From Thermococcus henrietii (lineage in GTDB: Archaea > Methanobacteriota_B > Thermococci > Thermococcales > Thermococcaceae), in contig NZ_LT900021.1 of the NCBI RefSeq assembly GCF_900198835.1, positions 1,302,001 to 1,366,000 on the forward strand: 64,000 bases of DNA, written 5' to 3'. This document shows positions 25,469 through 34,444 of the stretch, piece by piece. Numbering within the stretch: position 1 is the stretch's first letter; each line of letters opens with the position of its first letter. Both the position numbers and the translations under genes were made by a program. The notes below the pieces were generated by a model, which saw nothing but the letters and a program-made list of their open reading frames with translations, had not been told where the DNA came from and searched no databases.

Positions 25469-26161
25469 GTGCGTAATCTTTTACCCTTCTTCACGCGGAT
25501 TCCGGTCAAAGGCGACTTCGAGAGGGTTAGAAATGAGCTCTGGGCACTTCCCATTCTCGCACCGGTAACTTCGGCCCTGGCGACGCTCGTTCTTTACCTG
25601 GGACTTCCTCTGGGTAACGTCTTAGCCCTCCTTGCCCTCTACCTCACGATAGGCCTCCTGCACCTCGACGGCCTGGCAGACTGGGCCGACGGGATTATGG
25701 TCAAGGGCGACCGCAAGAGGAAGGTTAAGGTGATGAAGGACTTAAACACGGGCATAGCCGGGGTCTTTGCCGTCGTTATGGTTCTCTTCCTACAGGTTTA
25801 CTCCATTCCCTTCCTCCCGTTCTACGCCCTCTACCTGGCTGAGCTGAACTCCAAGTTCGCCATGCTCCTCGCCCTCGCAACGAAGAAACCCCTCGGCCAG
25901 GGCCTTGGGGCGTACTTCATGGAGGGCATGAACGGAAGGCAACTGGCCATCGGAACGGCCCTCTACCTCCTCCTGCTCCTGCCAATAGCCTATATCGAAC
26001 CCTGCTCGCTCGCGTCTCTCTTCGGCCTCCTGGCTGGAGCATATGTTATCAGGCTCTCGCTAAAAAACTTCGGCGGGCTCAACGGTGACTGCATAGGCGC
26101 GGTAGCCGAGATAACGAGAGCAGGGGCGCTCCTGGGAATGGCACTGGCTTTGGGATGCTAG
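25469..26161 (+). CDS. cobS: Adenosylcobinamide-GDP ribazoletransferase (cobalamin synthase)
   Basis: A 230-residue membrane protein with about six helices. [21 protein letters not shown] near residues 63-83 is the conserved acidic metal-binding motif of CobS, which joins alpha-ribazole to adenosylcobinamide-GDP. [20 protein letters not shown] near the C-terminus is also typical. The start is GTG at 25469 with GGAGGTG six bases upstream. It ends the group and converges with the gene at 26163. Confidence 0.92.
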   Translation: MRNLLPFFTRIPVKGDFERVRNELWALPILAPVTSALATLVLYLGLPLGNVLALLALYLTIGLLHLDGLADWADGIMVKGDRKRKVKVMKDLNTGIAGVFAVVMVLFLQVYSIPFLPFYALYLAELNSKFAMLLALATKKPLGQGLGAYFMEGMNGRQLAIGTALYLLLLLPIAYIEPCSLASLFGLLAGAYVIRLSLKNFGGLNGDCIGAVAEITRAGALLGMALALGC

Positions 26162-26162
26162 C

Positions 26163-26951
26163 TCAAAGCCCGCCCTGAAGCCATCCGGCGAGCTTCATGC
26201 TCGTGCCCTTCTCAATTTCTCCCTTCAGGTTCTCCTTCAGCACGAAGGCCCTGACCTTTCCGATGGGCTCGTTGCTGAGGAGCATCATGTAGCCGGCCCC
26301 GCAGGGCGTTTCGACTTCCTCAAGCTCAAGGACATGAGCGGTCATGACGTAGTCGTCTATAAAAGCCCCCTGAACGCTCACCGCCGCTGGAAGAAGTATC
26401 TCGGCCTCGTTGAGGTCAATGACGACCTCTTTGCCGTCGGGCAGTTTCGTGGTTTCCCTCTTGAGTTCCTCCGCCGTCCCCGTGTACACAAAGAAAGCCA
26501 GCTTAACGTTGAGCTTCTCAGAGTTTAGATAGGCTTTCTTCCTTTCGATGTAGTCGGTTGCGTAGAATGTAACCGCGGGGGAATATTCGTTTAAAACCGC
26601 CCCCGAGACGTTAGCTTCGGGCCACTTCTTCCACTCAAGGACTTCTTCAACCTCGAACTCAACCGTTACCCCCTCAAGAACAGGAAAAGCCGTGAACGGT
26701 TCCATGTCGCGCTTTACGACTCTGAGAACCAGGCCGCGGGCTAGGGGGACGTCCACAACTTCATAGGAGATCTTTTCCTTTCCGAGGAGCTTCTTCTTCT
26801 CGAACTCAACGCGCCTGGCCGGGTACTTCCCGAGAACGGCATCCTCGATAAGATTCAACCCCTCCCTCTGGGAGATGCAGACGGTGTCGAGGTGACTCCC
26901 GTGATGGATTCCGTTTATGAATTTTAACTTTTTCCTCCCACCCAAAACCAT
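26163..26951 (-). CDS. Conserved hypothetical protein, 262 residues
   Basis: A soluble, beta-rich protein (MVLGGRKKLKFINGIHHGSH...). It has alternating strands with charged turns and no signal peptide, membrane segment or recognisable catalytic motif. The internal segment VVIDLNEAEILLPAAVSVQGAF looks like a buried sheet. The ATG follows CGGTGGG. I do not recognise the family. It is alone between cobS and the methyltransferase. Confidence 0.6.
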   Translation of the reverse strand: MVLGGRKKLKFINGIHHGSHLDTVCISQREGLNLIEDAVLGKYPARRVEFEKKKLLGKEKISYEVVDVPLARGLVLRVVKRDMEPFTAFPVLEGVTVEFEVEEVLEWKKWPEANVSGAVLNEYSPAVTFYATDYIERKKAYLNSEKLNVKLAFFVYTGTAEELKRETTKLPDGKEVVIDLNEAEILLPAAVSVQGAFIDDYVMTAHVLELEEVETPCGAGYMMLLSNEPIGKVRAFVLKENLKGEIEKGTSMKLAGWLQGGL

Positions 26952-26991
26952 AGAATCCCACCGTTGTTAGTACAAAAGGGGATTTAAAAAC

Positions 26992-28254
26992 CTAACGTCT
27001 CCGGGTGAGTTCAACAATCGCCTCGACGTGGGGCGTGTGCGGGAACATGTCCACGAGAACCGCTTCCTCCACGCGGTAAGCTTTTTTCAGGTGGTTCTCG
27101 TAGTCGAGCCTGAACGCCTTTGGGTTGCAGGAGACGTAAACGACCCTCCCAACTCCGCTCCGTACGAGAAGTTCTCCAGCTTCCCTCAGACCCTTCCGCG
27201 GTGGGTCCACTATCACGGTGTCGTAGTCGCCTATCGGGGCCTCCTCAGCCCTCCCAACGCGGAATTGGGCGTTTACTCCGTTCAGCTTGGCGTTTCTGTT
27301 GGCCATCTCGACCGCGAAGGGATTAACTTCGACCCCTTCAACGGCAAAGCCCCTCTTAGCCAGCCAGACACCGAAGGTGCCGACGCCGGAGTAAAGGTCG
27401 AGAACCCTTTCGCCGTCGGCGAAGTCCTCAACTGCCCTGAGGAGAAGCTCAAGGGCGTAGCTGTTGGTCTGGAAGAAGCTGTTGGGGTGGATGAGATACG
27501 TTACGTCGCCGATTCTCTCCTGTATGAATGGGTTCCCATCGACGAGCTCCGGCTCCCCGCGTGCGTCGTCTCTGTCGTCAGCCTTTAGGCTCTAGTAGAG
27601 CGAGTCCGCGAAGGAGAAGTAGTCTTGGAATGCCTCGACGATTTCTTCGGAGGGCCTGCGATGGGCTATGAGGTTCGCCATGACCTCTCCAGTGAACTTG
27701 CCCTCTCTGACCTGGAGATAGTGAACGTCGCCGGTTTTCCTCTTCAGACTCCACGGCCTAAGTCTCGTTTCCGCCAGAAAGTCGCGGAGAACGCGCAGGT
27801 ATTCGGGCGTTCTCTTCGAGAAGACAGGGCACTCCGAAAGGTCCACAACGCCAAGGGGGTTTCCGTATTCCTTGAGGCCAACGCCGTTAGTCGTCACGAT
27901 GAAGTTGCTGACGTTGCGGAAGCCCCAAATTTTGGGCGAGCCCTTAATTTCGGCCTTTATTCCGGTGATTCGCTCGAAGAGCTCAGCCTTGAGTTCGAGC
28001 TGGGCCTTGTAGTTCAGCCCCTGCCAGAGACAGCCACCGCACTTCCCGAAGTGCCGGCACCTCGGGAGAACCCTCCGGGAGGAAGGCTCCAGAAGCTCGA
28101 AGTCCCTCGCGATTAGCCTGCCGAAGCGCCTTCTCTTTGATTTGACCCTAACCCTATCGCCAGGATAAGCGAAGGGGACGTAAACGGTTTTGTTCCCGGC
28201 TTGAAGAACCCCGAGGCCGTCGTCACTGAGTTCGCGGATTCTTCTGGAGGGCAT
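26992..28254 (-). pseudogene. TrmA/RumA-type RNA m5U methyltransferase interrupted by in-frame TAG
   Basis: One continuous minus-strand frame from ATG 28254 (MPSRRIRELSDDGLGVL, start of a TRAM domain) to 26992, broken only by TAG at 27592-27594. Before the stop, PRCRHFGKCGGCLWQGLNY carries the [4Fe-4S] cysteines. After it, VLDLYSGVGTFGVWLAKRG is the SAM motif, DTVIVDPPRKGLR the catalytic-domain motif, and VVYVSCNPKA holds the nucleophilic cysteine. The break reads SLY-TAG-SLKADDRDD, so TAC-to-TAG is the simplest cause. Pyrococcus relatives modify tRNA U54 or 23S rRNA. Without read-through, no active enzyme is made. Confidence 0.8.
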
Positions 28255-28377
28255 GTCCTTCACTTGCGGGCTTCGCTTAAGAATCCTTCGAAGCCGATAA
28301 TGCACAACTCTGCACGTGTGAACAGGTGTGGTAAGGTTTATATCCCCGTCGTTCGAAGCACAACCGAGGTGTCCACG

Positions 28378-29661
28378 ATGAGCTACCGCGAATACCGCGA
28401 TAAGGTTTTGGAGTTTATTGAGGACCATGAGAACTGGAGGGCCCACACGATAAACCTCATAGCAAGCGAAAACGTGACTTCTCCGACGGTTACCAGGGCA
28501 GTCGCGAGCGGTTTCATGCACAAGTACGCCGAGGGCTGGCCGAAGCAGAGGTACTATCAGGGTTGTAAGTACGTTGACGAGGTCGAGCTCATCGGCGTCG
28601 AGCTATTCACCAAGCTCTTCGGAAGCGACTTCGCCGACCTCAGGCCGATTTCCGGAACCAACGCCAACCAGGCGGTCTTCTTCGGCCTCACCCAGCCGGG
28701 CGACAAGGCGATAGTTCTCCACACCAGCCACGGCGGGCACATAAGCCACATGCCCTTCGGAGCGGCTGGAATGAGAGGTCTCGAGGTTCACACCTGGCCC
28801 TTCGACAACGAGGAGTTCAACATCGACGTTGACAAGGCCGAGAAGCTCATTCGCGAGCTCGAGCCCAAGATAGTCGTCTTCGGCGGTTCGCTCTTCCCGT
28901 TCCCGCACCCGGTCAAGGAGCTCGCGCCCGTAGCTAAAGAGGTCGGCGCCTACGTCATGTACGACGGTGCCCACGTCCTTGGACTCATCGCCGGAAAGCA
29001 GTTCCAGGACCCGCTCCGCGAGGGTGCCGACATAATCACCGCCTCGACCCACAAGACCTTCCCCGGACCGCAGGGCGGTGTCATCATCTACAAGCGCTTC
29101 GGCGAGACAGAGGAGATAGCCAAGCTCCAGTGGGCCATCTTCCCTGGAGTTCTTAGCAACCACCACCTCCACCACATGGCCGGAAAGACCCTCACCGCGG
29201 CCGAGATGCTCGAGTACGGTGAGAAGTACGCGAAGCAGATAGTCAAGAACGCGAAAGCTCTGGCCGAGGCCTTAGCAGAGGAGGGCTTCAAGGTCATCGG
29301 TGAGGACAGGGGCTACACCGAGAGCCACCAGGTCATCGTTGACGTCAGCGACCTCCACCCCGCTGCCGGAGGCTGGGCGGCACCGCTCCTTGAAGAGGCC
29401 GGCATAATCCTCAACAAGAACCTCCTGCCCTGGGACCCGCTTGAGAAGGTCAACGAGCCGAGCGGTCTGCGCATAGGCGTCCAGGAGATGACCCGCGTTG
29501 GAATGTTCGAGGACGACATGAAGGAGATTGCCAGGTTCATCCGCCGCGTCCTCATCGACAAGGAGGACCCGGCCAAGGTCAGGCGCGACGTCTACGGCTT
29601 CCGCGCCGAGTTCCAGAAGGTCTACTACTCCTTCGACCACGGGCTTCCGCTCAGGGAGTGA
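28378..29661 (+). CDS. glyA: Serine hydroxymethyltransferase
   Basis: A 427-residue PLP enzyme interconverting serine and glycine, using a pterin C1 carrier in archaea. ITASTHKTFPGPQGGVII near residue 225 holds the PLP lysine; IASENVTSPTVTRAVASG near 25 and YVMYDGAHVLGLIAG near 195 are further family motifs. The ATG at 28378 is preceded by GAGGTGTCC, and GGTTTATATC near 28334-28342 is the TATA box. An upstream in-frame extension would overlap the opposite-strand methyltransferase and is rejected. Confidence 0.96.
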   Translation: MSYREYRDKVLEFIEDHENWRAHTINLIASENVTSPTVTRAVASGFMHKYAEGWPKQRYYQGCKYVDEVELIGVELFTKLFGSDFADLRPISGTNANQAVFFGLTQPGDKAIVLHTSHGGHISHMPFGAAGMRGLEVHTWPFDNEEFNIDVDKAEKLIRELEPKIVVFGGSLFPFPHPVKELAPVAKEVGAYVMYDGAHVLGLIAGKQFQDPLREGADIITASTHKTFPGPQGGVIIYKRFGETEEIAKLQWAIFPGVLSNHHLHHMAGKTLTAAEMLEYGEKYAKQIVKNAKALAEALAEEGFKVIGEDRGYTESHQVIVDVSDLHPAAGGWAAPLLEEAGIILNKNLLPWDPLEKVNEPSGLRIGVQEMTRVGMFEDDMKEIARFIRRVLIDKEDPAKVRRDVYGFRAEFQKVYYSFDHGLPLRE

Positions 29662-29744
29662 TTGGGCTCCCTCCAGTTTTTCCATTCTTACTTTGGTTTC
29701 TCCCCAAAGTTTCTCCAGCGACTTCGGATTTTCTTGAAGAAAAA

Positions 29745-29900
29745 GTTATAAGCTTCCTTCTCAAGGCGTTTCCAGCGGTGCCTGGCCTTCATTCACCGCG
29801 CACCCCCGCCGGGCACCGTGGCGTGCGCCTCAAATCAGGGGGTCAAATAAGGGGGCTAAAATCCCCGCCGCGGCCTCAAATCAAACCGCTTCAAATCATT
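29745..29900 (+). ncRNA. Candidate small RNA with TATA box, GC hairpin and TCAAAT repeats
   Basis: GTTATAAG (29745-29752) is a TATA box. Exactly 24-27 bases downstream a stem begins: CGGTGCC (29776-29782) pairs with GGCACCG (29812-29818), and the arms extend as TGGC/GCCG. An alternative stem, GCGCAC/GTGCGC, overlaps it. After the stem come four copies of TCAAAT(C/A)A at 29830, 29843, 29876 and 29891. The region has no good ORF and lies between glyA and a secreted-protein gene. I cannot name the RNA. The TATA-to-hairpin spacing is the main evidence. Confidence 0.45.
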
Positions 29901-29956
29901 TTGAAACGAACGAAAGCGTTAATTACTCTTGTGGTGAGTTCATCTTGGTGGTGTCC

Positions 29957-30382
29957 GTGAAGAGGGCGGTCCTTGCGGTTCTAATAATCGCTGGGCTGGT
30001 GGCGGGTTATTTCCTCGTTGGTTCCAGCGGCTCGGCCGAAGCGTCACAGGGAAAGAAGGCCCCGATTAATCTTTCCCTCGAGGGGGAGCGCTACTCACCG
30101 ACGGACACGATGGTCCTGACAGTTACCAACAACGGCAACGAGACCGTTACCGTTGGCTATCCCTTCGAGCTCTATCGCGAGGAGAACGGAAAATGGGTCA
30201 AGGTAAACGTTGACCTAATGTTCATTCAGTCGGTTGTTCAGCTTGAACCCGGGAAGAGCTGGACCCAGAAGGTCAGCCTCTCCCAGCTGAAGCTCTCATC
30301 TGGCCATTATAAGATAGTGAAGAAAGTTTCAACTCAACAAATGACCCTCACCGTGAGCGCCGAGTTCTACATCGAGGGCTGA
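29957..30382 (+). CDS. Secreted beta-sandwich protein (Ig-like)
   Basis: About 141 residues. A basic start and hydrophobic core (AVLAVLIIAGLVAGYFLVG) form a signal or anchor helix. The mature part has the pattern of an Ig-like/BsuPI-type beta sandwich: SLEGERYSPTDTMVLTVTNN, then YPFELYREENGKWVKV and a final strand. It probably acts outside the cell, but no function can be assigned. GTG 29957 is chosen because GGTGGTG precedes it; TTG 29945 is possible. Confidence 0.6.
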   Translation: MKRAVLAVLIIAGLVAGYFLVGSSGSAEASQGKKAPINLSLEGERYSPTDTMVLTVTNNGNETVTVGYPFELYREENGKWVKVNVDLMFIQSVVQLEPGKSWTQKVSLSQLKLSSGHYKIVKKVSTQQMTLTVSAEFYIEG

Positions 30383-30466
30383 GGTTTCATTTATCTCCTA
30401 CCGCCTCTTCTGGCAAAACTTTTTATTCTCCACCCACATACCCAACCCCCGGCTGGAGGGATGGCT

Positions 30467-30799
30467 ATGAAGTTCTGTCCGAAGTGCGGTAACCTCATGC
30501 TCCCTGACCGGAAGAAGAAGGTCTGGGTCTGTCGCGTCTGTGGCTACGAGGAGCCCTTTGACGAGGAGAAGGACAGGGCTAAAACCAGAATAACGCAGAA
30601 GGTCGAGCACAAGCCGGACGAGGAGATAGTCGTCATTGAGCAGGATGTCAAGACCCTGCCGACCACCAAGGTCACCTGCCCCAAGTGCGGTAACGACACG
30701 GCCTACTGGTGGGAGATGCAGACGAGGGCCGGCGACGAGCCGAGCACGATATTCTACAAGTGCACCAAGTGCGGCTACGTATGGAGGGCCTACGAGTGA
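30467..30799 (+). CDS. tfs: Transcription factor S (TFIIS/RPB9-like)
   Basis: A 110-residue protein with two zinc ribbons: CPKCGNLM...CRVCGYEE at residues 4-28 and CPKCGNDTAYWW...CTKCGYVWRAYE at 73-110. The C-terminal ribbon has the acidic RAGDEPST tip that enters the polymerase funnel and stimulates RNA cleavage by backtracked RNA polymerase. GGAGGG lies six bases upstream of ATG 30467. It heads an operon with pcn and gins51. Confidence 0.93.
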   Translation: MKFCPKCGNLMLPDRKKKVWVCRVCGYEEPFDEEKDRAKTRITQKVEHKPDEEIVVIEQDVKTLPTTKVTCPKCGNDTAYWWEMQTRAGDEPSTIFYKCTKCGYVWRAYE

Positions 30800-30957
30800 A
30801 CGAGCTCGAGCGCGAAACCCTCGTCAGGCTCGCGAGGAAGGCCCTGAAGGAGCTTGAGGAAGCCTACCGCAGGGTTCCTGATACCGACAACGGAAAAGCT
30901 TATTTATTCCGCGGAAAAGAAAGGGTTAGGCTCATGCTTAAAATACTGGAGGGATGA
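30796..30957 (+). CDS. Small helical protein, 53 residues, between tfs and pcn
   Basis: The frame starts with GTG at 30796, overlapping the tfs stop (GTGA), and reads VNELERETLVRLARKALKEL, ending MLKILEG. The stop at 30955-30957 overlaps the upstream-most ATG of pcn. It would be a two-helix protein. The tight overlaps on both sides show it is translated. Its function is unknown; the operon suggests a link to transcription or the replication clamp. Confidence 0.7.
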   Translation: MNELERETLVRLARKALKELEEAYRRVPDTDNGKAYLFRGKERVRLMLKILEG

Positions 30958-30959
30958 AG

Positions 30960-31709
30960 ATGCCGTTCGAGGTCGTTTTTGACGGTGCCAAGGAATTTGC
31001 CGACCTTATCGCGACAGCGAGCAACCTGATAGACGAGGCCGCCTTCAAGTTCACCGAGGAAGGCATAAGCATGCGCGCGATGGACCCGAGCAGGGTCGTT
31101 CTCATAGACCTCAACCTCCCGGAGAGCATATTCTCCAAGTACGAGGTCGAGGAGCCCGAAACCGTTGGAATCAACATGGACCAGTTCAAGAAGATACTCA
31201 AGCGCGGAAAGGCCAAGGACACGCTCATACTCAGGAAGGGCGACGAGAACTTCCTTGAGATAACCTTCGAGGGAACGGCAAAGAGAACGTTCCGCCTTCC
31301 GCTCATAGACGTTGAGGAGCTTGAGCTCGACCTTCCGGAGCTCCCGTTCACCGCTAAAGTCGTCGTCCTCGGCGAGGTTCTCAAGGAGGCCGTTAAAGAT
31401 GCCTCACTCGTCAGCGACGCCATAAAGTTCATCGCCACCGAGAGCGAGTTCGTCATGAAGGCCGAGGGCGAGACCAACGAGGTCGAGATTAAGCTCACCC
31501 TTGAGGACGAAGGCTTGCTTGACCTCGAGGTCGAGGAGGAAACCAAGAGCGCCTACGGAATCAGCTACCTCAGCGACATGATAAAGGGCATCGGCAAGGC
31601 CGATGAGGTAATCCTCCGCTTCGGCAACGAGATGCCCCTCCAGATGGAGTACATGATTAGGGACGAAGGAAGGCTCGTGTTCCTCCTCGCCCCACGCGTC
31701 GAGGAGTGA
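30960..31709 (+). CDS. pcn: DNA polymerase sliding clamp PCNA
   Basis: A 249-residue ring-forming clamp that tethers replicative polymerases, Fen1 and ligase to DNA. MPFEVVFDGAKEFADLI, MRAMDPSRVVLIDLNLP (about 40-56) and the interdomain connector are closely like Thermococcus PCNA1. Its C-terminal LVFLLAPRVEE is typical. ATG 30960 is used because characterised homologues begin MPFE; ATG 30954 lies two codons upstream. Confidence 0.97.
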   Translation: MPFEVVFDGAKEFADLIATASNLIDEAAFKFTEEGISMRAMDPSRVVLIDLNLPESIFSKYEVEEPETVGINMDQFKKILKRGKAKDTLILRKGDENFLEITFEGTAKRTFRLPLIDVEELELDLPELPFTAKVVVLGEVLKEAVKDASLVSDAIKFIATESEFVMKAEGETNEVEIKLTLEDEGLLDLEVEEETKSAYGISYLSDMIKGIGKADEVILRFGNEMPLQMEYMIRDEGRLVFLLAPRVEE

Positions 31710-31739
31710 TTCCCCTTTCCTTTTCTCTGAGGTGGTGGC

Positions 31740-32306
31740 ATGGACATCGTCAAGCTCAGGGAACTGCTTGAGGGGGAGCTTTCCAGTGTCGAACTGACGG
31801 AGTTAGACGACGACTTTTACAGGGAGTTCGACAGCCTAATCAAGGCCCTCAAGCTGAGCGCCGAGAGCTCCCGCGAGAGGGGCGAAAGCGTCGAAGAGAG
31901 ACTCTACCTTGCCCAGCTCAAAATAGCGGAGGAGCTGATGAAGGAGATAATCAAGCTCCGCCTCCATAAGATTGTTGACCTCGCCGTCGAGGGAAGGATA
32001 GCTGAGATGACCGATGAAGAGAGGAGGATTTTCAGGATTCTCAGGGCCTTCGTTGAGCGCGAGGAGCTTCCAGATGTCGGGGAAGAGCTTCCGGAGGTCG
32101 AACCCGAGCCGGGCGAAGCTGAAACACCAACTAAAAGGCCACTGCGGGAAGCCTACATCGTCACCGCCGAGCTTCCAACGATTCTCGGGCCCGACCTGAG
32201 GGAGTACGGACCCTTCAGGGCCTGGGACATGGCGGTTCTGCCCGAGGAGATAGGAAAGGTTCTTGTCGAGAGGGACGTTGCCTTCAAGGTTAAGATTTCC
32301 CCGTGA
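31740..32306 (+). CDS. gins51: GINS complex subunit Gins51 (Sld5/Psf1-like)
   Basis: A 188-residue replication factor. The helical A domain (MDIVKLRELLEGELSSVEL to about 110), an acidic proline-rich linker (VEPEPGEAETPTKRP) and a small C-terminal B domain (AYIVTAELPTILGPDLREYG) give the order expected for archaeal Gins51. With Gins23 and Mcm it activates the replicative helicase. Position directly after pcn is conserved in Thermococcales. GAGGTGGTGGC precedes the ATG. Confidence 0.9.
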   Translation: MDIVKLRELLEGELSSVELTELDDDFYREFDSLIKALKLSAESSRERGESVEERLYLAQLKIAEELMKEIIKLRLHKIVDLAVEGRIAEMTDEERRIFRILRAFVEREELPDVGEELPEVEPEPGEAETPTKRPLREAYIVTAELPTILGPDLREYGPFRAWDMAVLPEEIGKVLVERDVAFKVKISP

Positions 32307-32311
32307 TTGCC

Positions 32312-34231
32312 ATGCCCTTCTCCGTCTGCATGCGGGACTGCTACGATACCTGCTCGATGGTGAGCGAGCTCAGAGACGGAAGGCTCGGTGTTAGGGGCAA
32401 TCGGGAACACCCGATAACGGCCGGCTTTCTCTGTCCCAAGGGCGCTCTGCTCCCGAAGTGGTTCCACTCGGAGGACAGGCTAAAGAAACCGCTAATCCGA
32501 ACCGGCGAGAGGGGGAGCGGTTCCTTCAGGGAGGCGAGCTGGGACGAGGCGATAGGCCTCGTAGCGAAGAAGCTTAAAGAGACCATCGAAAAGCACGGGA
32601 GCGAGAGCGTTCTCGTTTACCAGTACGCCGGCGACAGGGGAGTTGTGAACTACGCGTTCCCGCTGAGACTCTTCCACTACCTCAACACCGCCGTGCTCGA
32701 CTACGGAATCTGCGACAGGGCCGGGCAGGAGGCGTTAAAGGACGTCTACGGAACCGCCGTCGGTCTCGACCCCGAGGAGCTTAAAAACCAGCGGTTAATC
32801 GTCTACTGGGGGATAAACGCATTCTGGACGAACCTTCACGGCTTCGCCCTTGCCAAAAGGCATGGCCTTGAAATCTGGACGGTTGACGTCGTCAGAACCG
32901 AAACGGCCAAGCGCTCTCACCGGTTCTTCCAGATAAAGCCCGATACGGACGTTCTTTTGGCTTTGGGAGTTGCGAAGGTCATCATCGAGGAGGGACTTTA
33001 CGATAGGGCCTTCGTCCGCGAGAACGTTTACGGCTTTGAAGAATTCAAGAATTATGTAAAAACGCTATCGCTTGATTATGTAAGCAGGGAAACCGGGTTG
33101 AGAGTTGAGGAGATAGAGACCTTCGCGCGGGAGTTCGCGGAGAAGAGGGGGGTAATCCACATCGGCTACGGATTCCAGCGCTCCATTGCCGGTGGGGAGG
33201 CGGTTAGGACGATAGCAATCCTTCCCGCCCTCGTCGGCCACCGTTTCGGCTTCATTTACGACATGAAAACGATAGACAAGTCCTACGCTGAAGGTGCGTT
33301 CCTGAGAACGAAGCCGGCAAAGAGAATCCCCCAGATGAAGCTGGCAGAATACATCGAGCGGGGTGAGATTAAGTTCCTCTACGTCTACAACTCCAACCCC
33401 CTCGCGAGCCTTCCGAACCAGAAACGGCTGAGAAAAGCCCTAAGCGAGAGCGACGTCTTCGTCGTTACGCACGACATCTTTCTCACCGACACGGCCCTCT
33501 ACTCGGACGTCGTTTTGCCCGCCAATACCTTCTTCGAGAGGCTTGACATAGCGGATTCCTACTACCATCGCTACGTTGCTCTGAACGAGCCGGTCGCGAG
33601 GCTGTACGGCAAGAGCAACAGCGAGGTAACGAAACTGCTCGCAAGAGCGCTGGGTATTAAAAATCCCCACCTCTACGAGAGCGACGAGGAGGTAATTCGA
33701 AAGGTCCTTGAGCTCAACGGGCTGAGCTGGGAGGAGCTGAAGGCAAAGGGCTTCGTTAAAATCCCCGAAAAGCCGAGAAAGTGGGAAACTCCGAGCGGAA
33801 AAATCGAGTTCTTTTCGCAGAGGGCCGTTGAGAGGGGCCTGAGTCCGTTTCCCCAATACAGGAAGTTTAAAGGAAAGTATCAGCTCCGCCTGCTCACGCC
33901 AACCTACAGAATGACGATAACGAGCCAGTACCACAACACCCACGGAATGGTCGACCCCAGTCTATACATAAACCCTGCGGACGCCGATGAGCGGGGAATC
34001 CGGGACGGCGAGACGGTCGAGGTCTTCAATGACTACGGCCGGATAAAAACCCTTGCAAAGCTCAGCGACGACGTTCCGAGAGGAGTTGTCCTGCTCTACA
34101 AGGCCTTCTGGGTTAAGCTCCTCGGCTGGAACGCCAACTTCCTGACGACTGATGAGACGGTCGGGGATTACGGGAACGGCTCAGCGTACCATTCAACGTG
34201 GGTCGAGGTTAGGAAGCTTAAAGGCGAATAA
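32312..34231 (+). CDS. Molybdopterin (Mo/W-bisMGD) oxidoreductase, formate dehydrogenase-like
   Basis: About 639 residues of the DMSO-reductase superfamily. CMRDCYDTC near the N-terminus plus FLCPKG near residue 40 bind a [4Fe-4S] cluster. NSNPLASLPNQK, DIFLTDTALYSDVVLPA and ETPSGKIEFFS are the usual cofactor-domain motifs, and the C-terminal MopB domain ends YGNGSAYHSTWVEV. The substrate is unknown, and no partner Fe-S or membrane subunit adjoins it. ATG 32312 is used; GTG 32303 would overlap the gins51 stop. moeA and moaB at 43.7-45.7 kb could supply the cofactor. Confidence 0.85.
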   Translation: MPFSVCMRDCYDTCSMVSELRDGRLGVRGNREHPITAGFLCPKGALLPKWFHSEDRLKKPLIRTGERGSGSFREASWDEAIGLVAKKLKETIEKHGSESVLVYQYAGDRGVVNYAFPLRLFHYLNTAVLDYGICDRAGQEALKDVYGTAVGLDPEELKNQRLIVYWGINAFWTNLHGFALAKRHGLEIWTVDVVRTETAKRSHRFFQIKPDTDVLLALGVAKVIIEEGLYDRAFVRENVYGFEEFKNYVKTLSLDYVSRETGLRVEEIETFAREFAEKRGVIHIGYGFQRSIAGGEAVRTIAILPALVGHRFGFIYDMKTIDKSYAEGAFLRTKPAKRIPQMKLAEYIERGEIKFLYVYNSNPLASLPNQKRLRKALSESDVFVVTHDIFLTDTALYSDVVLPANTFFERLDIADSYYHRYVALNEPVARLYGKSNSEVTKLLARALGIKNPHLYESDEEVIRKVLELNGLSWEELKAKGFVKIPEKPRKWETPSGKIEFFSQRAVERGLSPFPQYRKFKGKYQLRLLTPTYRMTITSQYHNTHGMVDPSLYINPADADERGIRDGETVEVFNDYGRIKTLAKLSDDVPRGVVLLYKAFWVKLLGWNANFLTTDETVGDYGNGSAYHSTWVEVRKLKGE

Positions 34232-34252
34232 ACATTCCTGTTCACTGAGTTT

Positions 34253-34299
34253 TGACAACGGAAATTTGTGTCAGTTTACACAATGACAACCATTTTTAA
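34253..34299 (+). promoter_or_regulatory. Palindrome and paired direct repeats upstream of peroxiredoxin
   Basis: TTGTGT-N6-ACACAA (34266-34283) is a perfect inverted repeat. It is flanked symmetrically by TGACAAC at 34253-34259 and 34284-34290, then TTTTTAAG (about 34292-34299), a TATA-like box. A second, better TATA box (CTTATATATTC) lies at about 34379-34389, 55 bases before the peroxiredoxin start. The layout suggests a regulated distal promoter plus a strong proximal one. Confidence 0.4.
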
Positions 34300-34444
34300 G
34301 CGGGTCTGGACTTCTCCTCACTGGCTTTAAAAGGCCTTTGTTTATCCGCCAAGTTTTTGCCCAAAAACGAACCGAAAGACTTATATATTCGAACCTATGA
34401 GGTTTATAGTGAAGACGACACAGGAAAAGAAGAGGTGATGAAAG

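Noticed and set aside
27592-27594. TAG read as pyrrolysine
   Set aside because: No pyl genes are seen, Thermococcales are not known to use pyrrolysine, and homologous context suggests a tyrosine codon changed to TAG.
28201-28377. A 59-codon upstream extension of glyA
   Set aside because: It overlaps the 5' end and promoter of the opposite-strand methyltransferase; the TATA box and GAGGTG site both point to ATG 28378.
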